NCBI GenBank assembly: GCA_023150915.1 | Contig: JAKLKA010000032.1 | Location: 1 to 57,771 of the forward strand | Length of the DNA stretch: 57,771 bases | Source: Polyangiaceae bacterium | GTDB taxonomy: Bacteria > Myxococcota_A > Polyangia > Polyangiales > Polyangiaceae | Reading direction: 5' to 3' | Part shown: piece after piece, positions 8,557-17,118 of the stretch | Numbering within the stretch: position 1 is the stretch's first letter | Layout: the number at the start of each line of letters is the position of its first letter | The notes under the pieces: model-generated | What the model saw: only the letters and a program-made list of their open reading frames with translations | The model's database searches: none | What the model was told of the DNA's origin: nothing | Translations under genes and position numbers: made by a program

Positions 8557-8712
8557 GCGCGCGCACAGCGACAGGCGTGGCTGCTGCGCGCCCGCAGCGT
8601 GCCGGGCGCGCAGCGCGGCCGCGGGCGGGCCGGGCCGCCGGCGGGGTCGCCGCCCGAGAAAAGGCCGGTTTTTTCCGGGTGCTGTGGGAAAACTGTGTAG
8701 GACATTTGACGC

Positions 8713-8729
8713 CCGCACGGCCGTTCAGT
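8713..8729 (+). promoter_or_regulatory. Candidate LexA operator (SOS box) of lexA
   Basis: CCGCACGGCCGTTCAGT ends 14 bp before the lexA ATG. It matches the Myxococcus xanthus LexA-box consensus, as I recall it (CTRHAMRYBYGTTCAGS), at 14 of 17 positions including the whole GTTCAG core. Its position fits negative autoregulation of lexA. The consensus is from memory and binding has not been shown. Confidence 0.55.
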
Positions 8730-8743
8730 AGCCTACCCCCACC

Positions 8744-9382
8744 ATGCAAGGACTCACGAAGCGCCAAGAGCAGACGTTGGCCTTCATTCGTCACTCGATC
8801 GAGGAACGCGGCTATCCGCCCACCCTGCGCGAAATCGGGGAGCACATGGGCATCAAGTCGACGAACGGGGTGAACGATCACCTCCGGGCCCTCGAGCGCA
8901 AGGGCTACCTGCGCCGCGAGGACATGAAGAGCCGCGCGCTCAAGCTCGTCGAAGACCCCAAGAACAAGCCGGCCGCCCCCAGCGCGGACGACCTGATGGA
9001 CGTGCCCATTTTGGGGCGCGTGGCCGCGGGCGCGCCGCTCTTGGCCGAAGAAAACGTGATCGACAACGTCCGCATCGACAAGATGCTGGTGCGGGGTGGG
9101 AAGGACGTTTTTGGCCTCAAAGTGACCGGCGACAGCATGATCGACGCCGGGATCTTCAGCGGCGACTACATCTTCGTGAAGAAGCAGGCCACGGCGGACC
9201 GTGGCGAGATCGTGGTGGCGCTGATCGGCGACGAAGCCACGGTGAAGTACTACTTCCCGGAGCGGGACTACGTCCGTTTCCAGCCGGCCAATGCGCAGAT
9301 GGCACCGATCTTGGTCCGCGCCACGGACTTCAAGCCCACCATGCTGCTGGGCAAGGTCATCGGGGTCTTCCGGAAGATCTGA
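8744..9382 (+). CDS. lexA: LexA repressor, SOS response regulator
   Basis: 212-residue LexA. The N-terminal winged helix-turn-helix ([21 protein letters not shown]) binds SOS operators. The C-terminal S24 peptidase domain has the self-cleavage bond Ala95-Gly96 in RVAAGAP, catalytic Ser131 in GDSM and Lys168 in EATVKYY. RecA-stimulated autocleavage would derepress DNA-damage genes. A candidate operator lies just upstream of the start (8713-8729), consistent with autoregulation. A GC hairpin directly follows the stop. Confidence 0.97.
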   Translation: MQGLTKRQEQTLAFIRHSIEERGYPPTLREIGEHMGIKSTNGVNDHLRALERKGYLRREDMKSRALKLVEDPKNKPAAPSADDLMDVPILGRVAAGAPLLAEENVIDNVRIDKMLVRGGKDVFGLKVTGDSMIDAGIFSGDYIFVKKQATADRGEIVVALIGDEATVKYYFPERDYVRFQPANAQMAPILVRATDFKPTMLLGKVIGVFRKI

Positions 9383-9397
9383 GGGCCGCCACGGCCC
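9383..9397 (+). terminator. Possible hairpin terminator after lexA
   Basis: GGGCCG-CCA-CGGCCC, a perfect 6-bp stem with a 3-nt loop, begins at the base after the lexA stop. There is no T-run behind it, so it may be a Rho-assisted or weak terminator, or an mRNA-stabilising stem. Confidence 0.3.
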
Positions 9398-9502
9398 CGT
9401 TCCCCGCTCGGTCCCTCGCCCCGGTGCTCCCCGCGCCCGGGCCGCGGCACGACCCGATGACGCCGATCTCCGCTCCAATCCGGACTCACCGTCCAGTGCT
9501 TA

Positions 9503-9532
9503 TTGACGCCTCAATCCGTCGGTTGGTAGCGT
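9503..9532 (+). promoter_or_regulatory. Candidate sigma-70-type promoter for the lipoprotein/OmpA pair
   Basis: TTGACG at 9503-9508 and TAGCGT at 9527-9532 are separated by 18 bp and lie 40 bp upstream of the first start codon of the two-gene envelope operon. The -35 is close to consensus and the -10 is weak. The rest of the 189-bp gap after lexA shows nothing else recognisable apart from the hairpin at 9383-9397. Confidence 0.35.
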
Positions 9533-9571
9533 CCCCGTAGCGAATTTCGGCTGTCCAGCCGAGGGCAACGG

Positions 9572-9907
9572 ATGACCAGGGAACTGAGCTTCGGTCGGGG
9601 AAGTTTGCGAGCGATCGCATGCGCCGGGTTGGTGGGGCTTGGCGCGTCGCTCGGCGGCTGCGGGCACACGCTCTACGTGTTTCAGGCGAACTCGGCGGCA
9701 AGCCGCCTCGAAGAGGCGCGCGAGCTCGGTGCCGAGAAGCTGGCGCCGTACGAGTTCTTCTACGCGCAGCAGCACTTGGAGAAGGCGCAAGAAGAGGCGG
9801 CGTCGGCCGACTACAGCGATGCGTCCAATCTCGCCGAGGTCGCAGAAGAATACGCCGACAAGGCCATCCGCCTGTCGCGCGAAGCACATCGTGGAGGTGG
9901 GCGATGA
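9572..9907 (+). CDS. Small lipoprotein, DUF4398-like
   Basis: 111-residue exported protein with a signal peptide ending in the lipobox LGGC (hydrophobic stretch IACAGLVGLGASLGG). The mature part is short and helical, rich in Ala/Glu (SRLEEARELGAEKLAPYE...), like DUF4398-type periplasmic lipoproteins commonly encoded beside OmpA-family proteins. Its stop overlaps the start of the OmpA gene by ATGA, so it is almost certainly made with that protein. Role unknown; an accessory to the cell-wall-binding OmpA protein is a guess. Confidence 0.8.
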   Translation: MTRELSFGRGSLRAIACAGLVGLGASLGGCGHTLYVFQANSAASRLEEARELGAEKLAPYEFFYAQQHLEKAQEEAASADYSDASNLAEVAEEYADKAIRLSREAHRGGGR

Positions 9908-11046
9908 GTCGCGCACTGGTTTGGGCGCTGGCGCTCGCGGTGCCCGCTGGCCTGATGGCAGCCTGTGCCGCGGGCCCCAAGCTGCGCGGTCAGATCGAGG
10001 GCCTGTCGAAGGTCGCCGATCAGGCCGAGCGCAACGGCGCCGTGCGCTGCGCCCCGCGCGAGCTGGCCACCGCGCAGAGCCACCTGAAGTTCGCGGCAAT
10101 GGAGCTCGACCAGGGCTTCATCTCGAAGGCCAAGCGCCACCTCTGGGTGGCTGAGCCGAACGCCCACGCGGCCGTCTTCCTCTCGCCTCCGCAATATTGC
10201 GCCGAGCGTGGTTTCGTCGAAATGAAGCCGAAGCCCAAGCCCGCGCCGGGCGATCGCGACGGGGACGGCTTCCTCGACCCGGCCGACGCGTGCCCGGACG
10301 AGCCCGAGAATTTCAACGCTTTCAAGGACGAAGACGGCTGCCCCGACGACCCGGACACCGACGGCGACGGCATGACCGATTCGGTCGATGCCTGCGTGCT
10401 CGAGCCCGAAGACAAAGATCAGTACCTGGACGAAGACGGCTGCCCCGAGGTCGACAACGACCTCGATGGCATCCTCGACCCGAAGGACAAGTGCATCAAC
10501 GATCCGGAAGACCCGGACGGCTACGAAGACGAAGACGGCTGCCCCGATCCCGACAACGACAAGGACACCGTCCCCGACCTGAAGGACCAGTGTCCGAACG
10601 AGATCGGCTCGGCGACGCAAGAGCCGCTCGGTTGCCCGGCGAAGCCGGCGCTAGTCGTGGTCACGGACTGCGAGGTGAAGATCACCCAGCAGATCCACTT
10701 CGAGTACAACAAGGCGGTCATCCGGAAAGAGAGCCACCCCGTGCTCGACGCGGTGGTCGAAGTGCTCGCCAAGAACCCCGACATCAAGCTCGAGGTCCAG
10801 GGTCACACCGACAACCGCGGCGGCGCCAAGTACAACAAGACGCTGAGCGACAAGCGCGCCGGCGCCGTGATGAAGTACCTGGTGTCCCGCGGCACCAGCG
10901 CCAGCCGGCTCACCTCGCACGGCTACGGCTTCGAGCGGCCGCTGGTCCCGAACAACTCCGACCAGAACATGGCGCTGAACCGCCGCGTTCAGTTCGTGCG
11001 CACCGAGGGCACCAAAGAAGGCTGCCCGAAGACCCAGAATAACTGA
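9904..11046 (+). CDS. OmpA-family peptidoglycan-associated protein with TSP3 repeats
   Basis: 380-residue lipoprotein (lipobox-like LMAAC in the signal peptide). Order of parts: an N-terminal helical domain to about residue 105, a Pro/Lys linker, a calcium-binding thrombospondin type 3 region with repeated DxDxDG and DEDGCP units (about 115-235), then a C-terminal OmpA domain (FEYNKAVIRKESHPVLDAV, GHTDNRGG, LSDKRAGAV) that binds peptidoglycan. It should tether the outer membrane to the wall, with the TSP3 rod as a calcium-stiffened spacer. The start overlaps the stop of the small lipoprotein gene by 4 bp. Confidence 0.9.
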   Translation: MSRALVWALALAVPAGLMAACAAGPKLRGQIEGLSKVADQAERNGAVRCAPRELATAQSHLKFAAMELDQGFISKAKRHLWVAEPNAHAAVFLSPPQYCAERGFVEMKPKPKPAPGDRDGDGFLDPADACPDEPENFNAFKDEDGCPDDPDTDGDGMTDSVDACVLEPEDKDQYLDEDGCPEVDNDLDGILDPKDKCINDPEDPDGYEDEDGCPDPDNDKDTVPDLKDQCPNEIGSATQEPLGCPAKPALVVVTDCEVKITQQIHFEYNKAVIRKESHPVLDAVVEVLAKNPDIKLEVQGHTDNRGGAKYNKTLSDKRAGAVMKYLVSRGTSASRLTSHGYGFERPLVPNNSDQNMALNRRVQFVRTEGTKEGCPKTQNN

Positions 11047-11177
11047 TGTCCGCGCCGCCCGGCCCCGGCCGCCCCTGAGCGGCTTCGATGGCGCCCCCGC
11101 CCGGGGCACCGGGAGCACCGCCCCGGCGAAAGCCCAGCTTCGATCGACCCCGAACACCCTACGGAGAGAACAGCCCC

Positions 11178-12932
11178 GTGTATCGCCGACCGCTCCTGAA
11201 GCTCATCACCGCCGCCCTCGTGGCGCTCGCCGCAGCCACCGCCACCGCGGCCCCGCGGGACGCGGCCGCGACCAAGAAGATCGACGAGGCGATCAACGTC
11301 CACTACCTGGCCACGGACTTCGACAAGGCCGAGGCCACGCTCACCGGCACGATCAACGCCTGCGGCGACAAGTGCAGCGGCAGCGTGATTGCCAAGGCGT
11401 GGATGTACGTCGGCATCGTGCGCGGCAGCGGCAAGAACGACCTCAAGGGGGCGAAGGAAGCGTTCCAGAAGGCGGTCGCGGCCGACGCGAAGGTCGGGCT
11501 GGACGACGCGCTGGCGACCCCCGAGACCAAGAAGGTCTTCGCCGAGGTGCAGTCGGGCGGCGCCAGCGGCGCCGGCGGCGAAGGCGGCAAGGGCGGCGAA
11601 GGCGGCAAGGGCGGCGAGGGCGGCGAGGGCGGCAAGAAGCCCCCGAAGTCCGACGCCTCGGGCGGCATGGAGTGCGAGCCCAAGGTGACCGAGGTCCAGA
11701 CCCGGCGCCCGGTTCCGATCTCGTGCACGTCGGAAGAAGAGGCCACCAAGGCCGAGCTGAAATACAAAGAGTTCGGCGGCGAGCAGTGGAAGACGGTCAA
11801 GATGAGCAAGAAGGGGGACGCCTTCCAGGCAGAGATCCCCTGCTCGGCCACCCAGCTCGCGGGAACGCTGCGCTTCTACATCCGAGCCATGGACGCCTCG
11901 GGCGAGGCTGTCGACACCTTCGGCACCAAGAGCAAGCCGGTCGAGGTGGCCGTGGTCGCCCAGACCGACCAGGACGCGCCGGCCTTCCCCGACAAAGATC
12001 CGCCCGCGCGCTGCGCCGAGCAAGAAGAGTGTCCGCCCGACTTCCCCGGCTGCAAGAAGGGCGGCGGGGGCACCAAGGGCTGGGGCTCGAGCTGCGCTTC
12101 CACCGACGAGTGCCAGTCGGGCCTGTCGTGTAACAACGGCACCTGCGAGCAGGGGCAGACCTGCGACGTGGATGCCGACTGCCCCAGCGGCGCGAAGTGC
12201 TCTGGCGGCAAGTGCGACACCAGCGGCCCCAGCGGTCCCTTCAAGAAGAACTGGCTCGGCATCCACGCGGCCTACGATCTGGCGATCGTGGGCGGTGACA
12301 ACGTGTGCTCCAAAGACAGCCAGGACAACGAGGGCTTCGCCTGCTTCGCCACCGGCACCGAAGACCAGTACAATGGCCTGCCCCAGCAGGGCATCGCCAA
12401 CAAGATTTCGACCGGCGTCGCTCCGGCCACGGCGCGCATCATGCTGTCGTTCGACCGCGTGCTGGGCAGCAACATCACCGTCGGCGGCCGCCTCGGCTAC
12501 GCGTTCAACGGCGGCCCCGCCGCAGGCGAGAACAAGGACGTGAAGTTCCTGCCGTTCCACGCCGAAGCGCGGGTGAAGTACTGGCTCGGCAAAGACGTGT
12601 TCGCGAAGAAGGGCCTTCGGCCGTACGTCGGCGCCGGCGGCGGCGTGGCGCAGATCGACGCCAAGCTGCCGGTGACGGTCTGGGACTGCTCGGCCGCCGC
12701 CAACCCGCAGACGTGTGCCACCACCCCCGCACCGGCCAAGGGCGCCGGCGGCCGCGAGCTGAAGCTCGACGCCTACAAGAAGCTCGGCCAGAGCTTCATC
12801 GGCCTCAACGGCGGCGCCGTCTTCGCGCTGACCCCGAACAGCGGGCTGCAGCTCAATCTCAACCTGATGTACATGCTCCCGACCACCGGTCAGGTCGTCG
12901 AGCCGAGCCTCGGCTACGTGATGGGGCTCTAG
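11178..12932 (+). CDS. Secreted envelope protein with Gly-rich linker, Cys-rich repeats and beta-barrel-like C-terminus
   Basis: 584 residues from GTG 11178, chosen because GGAGAGAA lies 7 bp upstream and a signal peptide starts there (PLLKLITAALVALAAATATA); the in-frame ATG at 11088 would add 30 residues without signal character. The mature N-terminus is a TPR-like helical segment, then GGKGGEGG-type repeats, an Ig-like middle part, a Cys-rich segment (CDVDADCPSGAKCSGGKCD) and a C-terminal half with alternating strands ending LNLNLMYMLPTTGQVVEPSL, which suggests an outer-membrane barrel. Common in myxobacteria as an uncharacterised protein; function unknown. Confidence 0.78.
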   Translation: MYRRPLLKLITAALVALAAATATAAPRDAAATKKIDEAINVHYLATDFDKAEATLTGTINACGDKCSGSVIAKAWMYVGIVRGSGKNDLKGAKEAFQKAVAADAKVGLDDALATPETKKVFAEVQSGGASGAGGEGGKGGEGGKGGEGGEGGKKPPKSDASGGMECEPKVTEVQTRRPVPISCTSEEEATKAELKYKEFGGEQWKTVKMSKKGDAFQAEIPCSATQLAGTLRFYIRAMDASGEAVDTFGTKSKPVEVAVVAQTDQDAPAFPDKDPPARCAEQEECPPDFPGCKKGGGGTKGWGSSCASTDECQSGLSCNNGTCEQGQTCDVDADCPSGAKCSGGKCDTSGPSGPFKKNWLGIHAAYDLAIVGGDNVCSKDSQDNEGFACFATGTEDQYNGLPQQGIANKISTGVAPATARIMLSFDRVLGSNITVGGRLGYAFNGGPAAGENKDVKFLPFHAEARVKYWLGKDVFAKKGLRPYVGAGGGVAQIDAKLPVTVWDCSAAANPQTCATTPAPAKGAGGRELKLDAYKKLGQSFIGLNGGAVFALTPNSGLQLNLNLMYMLPTTGQVVEPSLGYVMGL

Positions 12933-12950
12933 CCTTCGGCTCGAGGGCTC

Positions 12951-14795
12951 ATGGGCCCGAGGCACCTTCCGGAACTGCTCGAGCAACGCGCTCGCGCCAG
13001 CGGTGACGCCGTCGCGCTGCGCAGCAAGAAGTCCGGCCGCTGGAGCGCCGAGAGCTGGCGCGAGTGGCACGACGCCAGCCGGGCGCTATCCGTCGCGCTG
13101 ATCGCGGCCGGGCTCGAAAAGGGCGACCGCGTGCTGCTTCTGTCGAGCACCCGCGAAGAGTGGTGCCTCATCGACTTCGGCATCCTGGGTGCCGGCGCCG
13201 TCACCGTGCCGGTCTACCCTGCCGCGACCGCGGAACAGATCGGCGTGATCCTCGACAACTCGGGGGCGCGCCGGGCCTTCGTCGAGACCGCGGCGCAGCT
13301 CGCCGAGCTCGGCCGCGCGGGTGCGGCGCTCGGCACCCTGGAAGACGTGGTGGTGATCGATCCCTCCGCGCCGCTCGACCCGATCCCGCGCGAGGGCGCG
13401 CCCCCCATCCCGGTGAGGCGCTGGCTGGAAGCTCTGCGCGAGGCAGGCGCCGCCGCCGCCGCCACAGAGGCCGGCGCCGAGCTCGACCGCCGCCGGGCGA
13501 GCCTTTGCCCCGACGATCTGGCCACCATCGTCTACACCTCGGGGACCACCGGCGTTCCCCGGGGCGCCATGCTCACCCACGGCGCGCTGCTCGCCGAGGT
13601 CGAAGCCCTGCTCGAGGCGATCCCGGTCGGCCCGGAAGACGAGCAGCTGCTGTTCCTGCCGCTGGCGCACATCTTGGCGCGGGTGGTGATGTTCGCGTGC
13701 GTCGCGGGCGGTGCACGGACCGCGTTCGCCGACGGCATGCATCGTGTGATCGAGAGCTTCCGGGAGGTTCGCCCGACCTTCTTCGCCTCGGTGCCCCGGC
13801 TCTTCGAGAAGGTGTTCAGCGTGGCCACCGAGAACGCCGGCGCCGAGGGTGCGGTGAAAGAGCGGCTCTGGCGCTGGGCGGTGGGCATTGGGCTGTCCAC
13901 CTCGCGTGTGCTCCAGCGCGGCGATTCGCCCTCCGGCCTCTTGGCTGCTCGCCAGCGCTACGCCGACAAGATCGCGCTCTCGAAGGTCCGCGACCGCTTC
14001 GGCGGGCGCCTGCGCTTTGCGGTGAGCGGCGGGGCGCCGCTCTCGAAGGAGCTGGCCGAGTGGTTTCACGCCATGGGCATCTTGGTGCTCGAGGGCTATG
14101 GCCTGACGGAGATGTGCGGCTGCACCCACGTGAACCGCCGTGAGCATTACCGCTTCGGCAGCGTGGGCACGCCGCTCAGCGGCGTTCAGACCCGGATCGA
14201 GAGAGACGGCGAGATCCTGCTGCGCGGCCCCGGCCTGATGCGCGGTTTCTTCGGTCAGCCCGAGGCCTCGGCCGAGGTGATCGACGCCGAGGGTTGGCTG
14301 CACACCGGCGACGTCGGCCGGGTGGACGGCGACGGCTTCTTGACCATCGTCGACCGCAAGAAAGACCTGCTGGTCACCGCCGGCGGCTCGAACGTCGCTC
14401 CGCAGAACCTCGAGCGCCTCTTGAACCGCTCACCCTGGCTCAGCCAGGCCGTGGTGATCGGCGATCGCGAGCGGTATCTGGTGGCGCTGGTGACCTTGGA
14501 CATGGCCACCGTGAAGCCCTGGGCCGTGGACCACCGCCGAGGCACGGATCCCGGCGGGCTGTCGCGCGACCCCGAGCTCAGGGCGCTGATCCAGCTCGAC
14601 ATCGACGACGTGAACCGAAGGCTCTCGCGCTTCGAGCAGATCCGCCGCTTCACCATCTTGCCGCGCGAGCTCAGCGTGGCCGAAGGCGAGCTCACCGAGA
14701 CGCTGAAGCCTCGGCGCGATCGCATCCGCGAGCGCTACGCCAGCGTGATCCGCGAGATGTACGACGTTTCGGCGGTCAACCACCCGAAGCCGTGA
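12951..14795 (+). CDS. AMP-dependent synthetase / long-chain acyl-CoA ligase
   Basis: 614-residue adenylate-forming enzyme of the long-chain fatty acyl-CoA synthetase (FadD/FAA1-like) group, activating a carboxylate with ATP and loading it on CoA. The P-loop YTSGTTG is near residue 195, the adenine-binding GYGLTEMCG near 381, the HTGD motif near 450 followed by DRKKDLLVTAGGSNVAP, and the C-terminal lysine region ETLKPRRDRI near 585. All landmarks are intact. It may feed the acyl-CoA dehydrogenases at the left of the window. It overlaps the convergent DUF2085 gene by 20 bp at the 3' end. Confidence 0.92.
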   Translation: MGPRHLPELLEQRARASGDAVALRSKKSGRWSAESWREWHDASRALSVALIAAGLEKGDRVLLLSSTREEWCLIDFGILGAGAVTVPVYPAATAEQIGVILDNSGARRAFVETAAQLAELGRAGAALGTLEDVVVIDPSAPLDPIPREGAPPIPVRRWLEALREAGAAAAATEAGAELDRRRASLCPDDLATIVYTSGTTGVPRGAMLTHGALLAEVEALLEAIPVGPEDEQLLFLPLAHILARVVMFACVAGGARTAFADGMHRVIESFREVRPTFFASVPRLFEKVFSVATENAGAEGAVKERLWRWAVGIGLSTSRVLQRGDSPSGLLAARQRYADKIALSKVRDRFGGRLRFAVSGGAPLSKELAEWFHAMGILVLEGYGLTEMCGCTHVNRREHYRFGSVGTPLSGVQTRIERDGEILLRGPGLMRGFFGQPEASAEVIDAEGWLHTGDVGRVDGDGFLTIVDRKKDLLVTAGGSNVAPQNLERLLNRSPWLSQAVVIGDRERYLVALVTLDMATVKPWAVDHRRGTDPGGLSRDPELRALIQLDIDDVNRRLSRFEQIRRFTILPRELSVAEGELTETLKPRRDRIRERYASVIREMYDVSAVNHPKP

Positions 14796-15264
14796 CCGGC
14801 GGAGTGGGCTCGTCACCCCGGGCTGCCAGCACCAGGGCCGCCCCCACGGGGTAAGAGAGCACCAGGCCCGTGGCCAGCCGCACCCAGCCGGAAGGCGGGC
14901 GCATCGCCAGCCCTTCGGTCGCCACGTCCAAGAGCATGGCGACCGCGCCAAACGCGACCCAGATCCGCAGCGGCCACACGTCGAGCCGCGGCCTGAGGAT
15001 CAGCGCCCCCAGGCCCAGCCCCAGATAGATGCCGAAGCAGCGCGAGCAGACCGGCATCGCCTGCCCGAACAGCAAGAACGTGCGCCCGACCTCGCGGTGG
15101 CACTGCCAGGCGAACCAGGTCTCGAAGGGCCAGGCCAGGTGACGCAGCACGGGCACCCGACCGACGAAGGGCAGAACGATGGTCGAAAACCCCAAGGTGA
15201 CCAGCAGCGTGCGCACCACGCGCTCGAGCCGCTTCCCGGCAAGGCGTTCGAGCGACGGCGCCAT
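14776..15264 (-). CDS. DUF2085 integral membrane protein
   Basis: 162-residue membrane protein with about four hydrophobic segments. The conserved DUF2085 core is visible: a Cys-His pair (WQCHREVGRTF) followed by PVCSRCFGIYLGL. The conserved Cys/His set suggests metal or cofactor binding, but the family has no assigned function. The ATG at 15264 overlaps the stop of the upstream uracil-DNA glycosylase gene by one base (TGATG), so it is the last gene of a trxB-udg-DUF2085 operon. Confidence 0.82.
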   Translation of the reverse strand: MAPSLERLAGKRLERVVRTLLVTLGFSTIVLPFVGRVPVLRHLAWPFETWFAWQCHREVGRTFLLFGQAMPVCSRCFGIYLGLGLGALILRPRLDVWPLRIWVAFGAVAMLLDVATEGLAMRPPSGWVRLATGLVLSYPVGAALVLAARGDEPTPPVTASGG

Positions 15265-16106
15265 CACTTCTTGGGTGGGGGCAGCGCCCGACCCATCTGT
15301 CGCAGCACTGCCTGCAGATCGGTCCACACCTCGCGCTTGGCGCTGGGCGTTCGAAGCAGGTAGGCAGGGTGGAAGGTCGGCATCACCGCGATGCGGCCCT
15401 TGTAGAGCTTCCACTTGCCGCGCAGCCGAGTGATGCCCTCGGTGGTGCCGAGCAGCCCCTGCACTGCCGTCGCGCCCAGCGCCACGATCACCTCGGGGTT
15501 CAAGATTGCCAGCTGTCGCTCGAGGAAGTGCACGCAAGCGGCCATCTCGTCGGGGGAAGGCTTGCGGTTGTTGGGTGGGCGACACTTCACGATGTTCGCG
15601 ACGTAGACCTCGTCGCGAGTCAGCCCCATCGCCTCGATCATCTTGTCGAGCAGCTGGCCCGCCGCACCCACGAACGGCAGGCCCTGCGCGTCTTCTTCCG
15701 CGCCGGGGCCCTCGCCGACGAAACACAGCCCCGCGGCGCCCGACCCGCGCGCAAACACCGTCTGCGTGCGGGTCGAGTGCAAGCCGCACGCGACGCACTC
15801 GCTGACCTCTGCCGCGATCACCGCCAGCTGACGCGCGCGCTCGGTGGGCTCGATCACCGGACCCGGCAGCACTGCCGCCGGCTTCGGCGGCGCCGCCGGC
15901 CGGGTGGACACCGGCGCCGCGGCCGCGGGGGCACCCGTCGCCACCGGCGCCGAGACCTCCGTGCCCCGCCGCGACCGCGCCAGCTCGGCCGTGGCTGCGG
16001 GCAGGCCGCTGGCACCGGTGACCTGCTGCCACTCGGCGTGCGCGGCGAGCGCCGCCGCCAGCTCGCGCAGCTCGTCGTGCGGATCCGGCTCGGGGGGCAG
16101 GGTCAT
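15264..16106 (-). CDS. Uracil-DNA glycosylase, family 4 (Fe-S)
   Basis: 280-residue family-4 uracil-DNA glycosylase that removes uracil from DNA. Four cysteines for the 4Fe-4S cluster are present at 104, 107, 175 and 191. Motif A GEGPGAEED (131-139) and motif B around TFHPAYLLR (His246) form the uracil pocket. Residues 1-95 are a low-complexity Ala/Pro extension typical of GC-rich organisms. The start ATG overlaps the trxB stop by one base (TGATG) and the stop overlaps the next ATG in the same way. Confidence 0.93.
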   Translation of the reverse strand: MTLPPEPDPHDELRELAAALAAHAEWQQVTGASGLPAATAELARSRRGTEVSAPVATGAPAAAAPVSTRPAAPPKPAAVLPGPVIEPTERARQLAVIAAEVSECVACGLHSTRTQTVFARGSGAAGLCFVGEGPGAEEDAQGLPFVGAAGQLLDKMIEAMGLTRDEVYVANIVKCRPPNNRKPSPDEMAACVHFLERQLAILNPEVIVALGATAVQGLLGTTEGITRLRGKWKLYKGRIAVMPTFHPAYLLRTPSAKREVWTDLQAVLRQMGRALPPPKK

Positions 16107-17071
16107 CAGTGGTCGTTCGCCTGAAGCCAGCGCTCCGCGTCCAGCGCCGCCATGCAACCGGTGCCCGCGGCGGTGACGGCCTGGCGATAAGTCCAGTCGG
16201 CGACGTCGCCCGCGGCGAATACTCCCGAGACGTTGGTCCGGGTGCTCCCCGGCTCGACCTTCAAGTAGCCGTTCGGCTGAAGCTCGAGCTGCCCCTTGAA
16301 AAGCTCGGTCATGGGGGTGTGCCCGATGGCGACGAACAGCGCGCCGATCTCGATGCTGCGAACCTCGCCGGTCTTGACGCTCTTCACCCGCACGGCGGTG
16401 ACCTTGTCGGCTGACACGTCGAGCACGTCGTCCACCACGTGGCTGTAGAGGATCTCGATCTTCGGGTTCGCGGTCACCCGCTGCTGCATGGCCTTCGACG
16501 CCCGGAACTCGTCGCGGCGATGGATCAGCGTGACCTTCGAACACAGGCCGGCGAGGTAGCTCGCCTCTTCCATCGCCGTGTCACCGCCGCCCACCACGGC
16601 CACGGCCTGATTGCGGTAGAGCGCGCCGTCACACACGGCACAGGCACTGACGCCCTTGTTCTTCAGCTTCTCTTCGTTCGGGAGCCCCACATAGTTGGCG
16701 CGGGCGCCGGTCGCGATGATCACCGTCTTGGCCAGGTGCAGCTCGTTCTCGTCCTCGCCCACCCAGATCTTGAAAGGGCGGGACGAGAAGTCGACCTTCT
16801 GAACGTCGGCCGTCACGATCTCGGTGCCCTGCCGCTCCGCCTGCTCGCGGAACTTCGCCATCATCTCTTGACCGGTCACCCCCTCGGGGAACCCGGGGTA
16901 GTTCTCGACGTCGGTGGTGAACATCAACTGCCCGCCAGGGATGAGCCCGCCGGCATTGAAACCTTCGACGCAGAAGGGCTTCAGGTTGGCGCGCGCCGCG
17001 TAGATCGACGCGGTGAGCCCCGCCGGGCCAGAGCCGATGATGAGGACGTTGTGAAGTCGCGGTTCGGACAT
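16106..17071 (-). CDS. trxB: Thioredoxin reductase
   Basis: 321-residue low-molecular-weight thioredoxin reductase that transfers electrons from NADPH via FAD to thioredoxin. The FAD-binding GSGPAGL is at 13-19, the redox disulfide CAVC at 144-147 followed by DG, the NADPH-binding GGGDTAMEEASYL in the inserted domain, and the C-terminal FAD motif VFAAGDV. All are intact. It heads an operon with the uracil-DNA glycosylase and DUF2085 genes and lies 47 bp downstream of rlmM, so readthrough from that upstream run is possible. Confidence 0.97.
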   Translation of the reverse strand: MSEPRLHNVLIIGSGPAGLTASIYAARANLKPFCVEGFNAGGLIPGGQLMFTTDVENYPGFPEGVTGQEMMAKFREQAERQGTEIVTADVQKVDFSSRPFKIWVGEDENELHLAKTVIIATGARANYVGLPNEEKLKNKGVSACAVCDGALYRNQAVAVVGGGDTAMEEASYLAGLCSKVTLIHRRDEFRASKAMQQRVTANPKIEILYSHVVDDVLDVSADKVTAVRVKSVKTGEVRSIEIGALFVAIGHTPMTELFKGQLELQPNGYLKVEPGSTRTNVSGVFAAGDVADWTYRQAVTAAGTGCMAALDAERWLQANDH

Positions 17072-17118
17072 GGGTCCGAGTGTCCTAGCAAAGCGCAGCG
17101 CCGGCCCCAAGGCCTGCG

